Assembly: GCA_017540285.1 (NCBI GenBank)
Contig: JAFYBI010000178.1
Coordinates: forward strand, 1 to 7,724
DNA: 7,724 nucleotides
DNA from: Clostridia bacterium
GTDB lineage: Bacteria > Bacillota > Clostridia > Oscillospirales > CAG-272
Reading direction: 5' to 3'
The notes beneath the pieces are model-generated. The model did no database searches. It worked only from the letters and a program-made list of their open reading frames with translations, and was not told where the DNA came from. How positions within the stretch are numbered: position 1 is the stretch's first letter; each line of letters begins with the position of its first letter. Shown piece after piece: positions 5,751 to 7,724 of this stretch. A program made the position numbers and the translations under genes.

Positions 5751-6482
5751 TCATTTCTTCTTTTTATGCGTATTCCGGTTTTTGTTCTTTTTCTGTTTTT
5801 CCGCGTGCAGGCGGTCCGCCTCGTCCATCGCCAGCTTCATCGACTGGCGGTGATACTCGTTCTTTTTCTCGTCGAGGGCGTCGAACTTGTCGCTCAGCGC
5901 ATTGACGAAGGCGAAGCGGGAGCGCTTCTTCTCGTTTTCGTCCTCGTCCGCCGGCATGAGGATGCCGAAGCACTGGTAGATCAGCGCGAGGTTCAAGACG
6001 ATCACGACGATGCGGAAGAGGAGGAGCATGAACCCGACCGGGCCGAGCTCGTCCCCGATGACGTGGTTGAGCGCGAGGACCGCGAAGGTCGCCGCGTAGG
6101 CAAACATCGTCATCACGAAGTTGCGGTCTGCCTTCGCCGCGAGCTTTTTCGCATCCGCGCCGAGGCAGATCCCCCGCGTGCCGAGGAAGAAGAAGACGTG
6201 CATGACGCAGGCCGCCGCCTCCTTCCCGATGCTCACCCAGAGATCCGTGTCCCCGCCCGGCTCATACAGCGCGAACATCAGCGACGCCGCGTTCACGCCG
6301 CAGAGGAGGATAAAGGCGAACGTGGCTGCCAGCGCGCCGCGGAAGTACCGGTTGTACTCCGTGAGCCGCACGTACGCCCAGACCGCGATGATCGCGCCGA
6401 TGATGTCCGCAAAGAAGTAGTACGGGGACAAAGTGAACGCGAACATCGCGAAATAGCCGAAAAACAGCGTGCCGAATCCCAT
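5751..6482 (-). CDS. Membrane protein of unknown function with a lysine-rich cytosolic tail
   Basis: This 243-residue protein is not recognised. Six hydrophobic segments lie at about 3-18, 22-39, 48-71, 82-102, 122-142 and 149-176, followed by a hydrophilic tail of about 65 residues. The tail starts with an acidic run (DEDENE, 179-184), continues with a likely amphipathic or coiled-coil helix (188-230), and ends in a very basic stretch rich in Lys, Asn and Arg with four terminal lysines. An even number of helices would put both ends on the same side, probably cytosolic given the basic tail, which could contact membrane lipid or nucleic acid. The second helix, ADIIGAIIAVWAYVRLTEYN (25-44), resembles the start of the next gene's product. 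The ATG has AGGA seven bases upstream and follows the secA stop by only 3 bp, so it is cotranscribed with secA. Confidence 0.82.
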   Translation of the reverse strand: MGFGTLFFGYFAMFAFTLSPYYFFADIIGAIIAVWAYVRLTEYNRYFRGALAATFAFILLCGVNAASLMFALYEPGGDTDLWVSIGKEAAACVMHVFFFLGTRGICLGADAKKLAAKADRNFVMTMFAYAATFAVLALNHVIGDELGPVGFMLLLFRIVVIVLNLALIYQCFGILMPADEDENEKKRSRFAFVNALSDKFDALDEKKNEYHRQSMKLAMDEADRLHAEKQKKNKNRNTHKKKK

Positions 6483-6485
6483 GGT

Positions 6486-7724
6486 TTATTCCTGCGTGTC
6501 CGCGGCGCTGTTCTGCGGACGGCCGTGACAGTTCTTGTATTTCTTGCCGCTGCCGCACGGGCAGGGATCGTTGCGCCCGACCTTCTGCGTGCGGTCGACC
6601 CGGATCGGTCTCTTCGGCGCGGAGGATCTCGGACCGCCGCCCGCAAAGCCCTCGGACACCGGCTTCGCCACCTCGACGCGCTTGATCTCCTGCGTCGGCT
6701 TCGGAACGATCGACATGATCATGCGGGCCGTATCGTCGCGGATGCTCGTGATCATCTCGTCGAAGAGATCCGCGCCCTGGATGCGGTACTCGGAGATCGG
6801 GTTCCTCTGCGCGTACGCCTGCAGGCCGATCATCTCCATGAGGGAATCCATCGCCTCGAGGTGATCCATCCACTTGGTATCGACGTTCTGGAGCAGCACC
6901 ACGCGCTCGAGCTCGCGCATCCGCTCCTCGCCGAAGAGCACTTCCTTTGACGCATAGAGGGCTTCTGCGCGATCCTGCAGCGTCTTGCGGATCCCCTCGC
7001 GCACCTCGCCCGCGTCGCCGGAGAGATCGGTGAAATCCTCCGCGCCGCAGAGCAGGCCGAGATACTTCTGGCGCAGTCCGGCGACGTCCCAGAGGGAGGT
7101 GTCGTCTTCGTGCAGGAAGCTGTCGACGGCGTCGTTCAGAGTCTCGACGATCATCGACTTGATCTTGTCCTTCAGGTTCGCGTTGTCGAGGACCTCGGCG
7201 CGCTGCTCGTAGATGATCGTGCGCTGCTGGTTCATGACGTCGTCGTAGGCGAGGACGTTCTTGCGTCGGTTGAAGTTCTGGTCTTCCAGGCGTTTCTGCG
7301 CGGATTCGATGGATCCGGACAGAATCTTCGCGTCGATCGGGGTGTCCTCGTCCAGTCCGAGCCGCTCGACGACACCCGTGATGCGGTCGGAACCGAAGAG
7401 GCGCATGAGATCGTCCTCGAAGGAGAGGAAGAAGCGGCTCTCGCCGGGGTCTCCCTGACGTCCGGAACGGCCGCGGAGCTGGTTGTCGATCCGTCGGGAT
7501 TCGTGCCGCTCGGTGCCGATGACGAAGAGGCCTCCCGCCTCCCGGACCTTGTCCGCCTCAGGCCGGATGGTCTCCTGATACTGCCTGTAAAGCTCCTGGA
7601 ACCGCAGGCGCGCCGCCCGGATCTCCTCGCTCACGTCGAGGGAGGAGCCGGTGGAGGCCGCCACGAGCTCTTCCGGGTAGTCTTCCCTGCGCATCTGCGC
7701 CTTTGCGAGGTATTCCGCGTTGCC
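6486..7724 (-). CDS. secA: Preprotein translocase ATPase SecA, C-terminal part (cut by window edge)
   Basis: SecA is the motor ATPase that drives unfolded preproteins through SecYEG. The last 412 residues are visible, somewhat under half of a usual 800-900. Numbered from the first visible residue: GNAEYLAKAQ at 1-10 and an acidic helical insertion as seen in clostridial SecA, then nucleotide-binding domain 2 motifs GTERHESRRIDNQLRGRSG at 70-88 and RQGDPG at 89-94 with the arginine finger region, the helical scaffold with LAYDDVMNQQR and VDTKWMDHLEAMDSL, a flexible linker, and the zinc-binding SEC-C tail CPCGSGKKYKNCH with C388, C390, C399 and H400. The reading frame runs open through the right edge, so the true start is outside. 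prfB often follows secA in Bacillota; here two membrane proteins do instead. Identification is secure. Confidence 0.97.
   Translation of the reverse strand, partial: GNAEYLAKAQMRREDYPEELVAASTGSSLDVSEEIRAARLRFQELYRQYQETIRPEADKVREAGGLFVIGTERHESRRIDNQLRGRSGRQGDPGESRFFLSFEDDLMRLFGSDRITGVVERLGLDEDTPIDAKILSGSIESAQKRLEDQNFNRRKNVLAYDDVMNQQRTIIYEQRAEVLDNANLKDKIKSMIVETLNDAVDSFLHEDDTSLWDVAGLRQKYLGLLCGAEDFTDLSGDAGEVREGIRKTLQDRAEALYASKEVLFGEERMRELERVVLLQNVDTKWMDHLEAMDSLMEMIGLQAYAQRNPISEYRIQGADLFDEMITSIRDDTARMIMSIVPKPTQEIKRVEVAKPVSEGFAGGGPRSSAPKRPIRVDRTQKVGRNDPCPCGSGKKYKNCHGRPQNSAADTQE

Noticed and set aside
3611..5905. Very long plus-strand open frame (764 codons) opposite the phosphodiesterase and membrane protein genes
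   Set aside because: It spans the promoter, terminator and several genes of the minus strand, its product is an implausible Arg/His/Glu/Asp-rich mix, and it has no ribosome binding site. It is the antisense shadow of GC-rich codon usage.
5523..6950. Plus-strand open frame of 475 codons opposite three minus-strand genes
   Set aside because: It crosses the start and stop codons of well supported genes including secA and has the same charge-biased shadow composition.

Overview
The window looks like core chromosome of a GC-rich member of the Bacillota, most likely a clostridial lineage. This is inferred from gene content and order (nusB, a Kae1/TsaD-like gene and xseA in one operon; a SecA of the Gram-positive type), from strong AGGAGG-type ribosome binding sites, and from close-to-consensus sigma-A promoters standing in short AT-rich islands between GC-rich genes. 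I assigned no species. I saw no mobile element, CRISPR array, rRNA or tRNA.

Left part (1-2114, minus strand): one operon read right to left. It starts at a perfect-consensus promoter (TTGACA, 17 bp, TATAAT) and carries nusB, a Kae1/TsaD-family paralog and xseA, which is cut by the window edge. The three genes overlap by 4 and 8 bp, which suggests translational coupling.

Middle (2070-3490, plus strand): a divergent two-gene operon with a small four-helix membrane protein and trmO, the tRNA m6t6A37 methyltransferase, overlapping by 4 bp. It ends in a hairpin with A and T tracts that can work in both directions. TrmO acts on the t6A37 nucleotide made by the TsaD pathway, so the TsaD-like paralog just across the divergent promoter region is suggestive.

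Centre-right (3506-4309, minus strand): a single glycerophosphodiester phosphodiesterase gene with its own near-consensus extended -10 promoter, a leader hairpin and a terminator.

Right part (4321-7724, minus strand): the 3' half of secA followed by two unrecognised polytopic membrane proteins, 3 and 25 bp apart, closed by an intrinsic terminator. The two membrane proteins share a similar N-terminal layout and may be distant paralogs.

Most of the window is ordinary housekeeping. The points worth a second look are the Kae1-like paralog with altered active-site motifs, the secA-linked membrane protein pair, the interlocked divergent promoters, and the terminator-like hairpin in the phosphodiesterase leader. 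I did not find clear evidence of a wholly new system.
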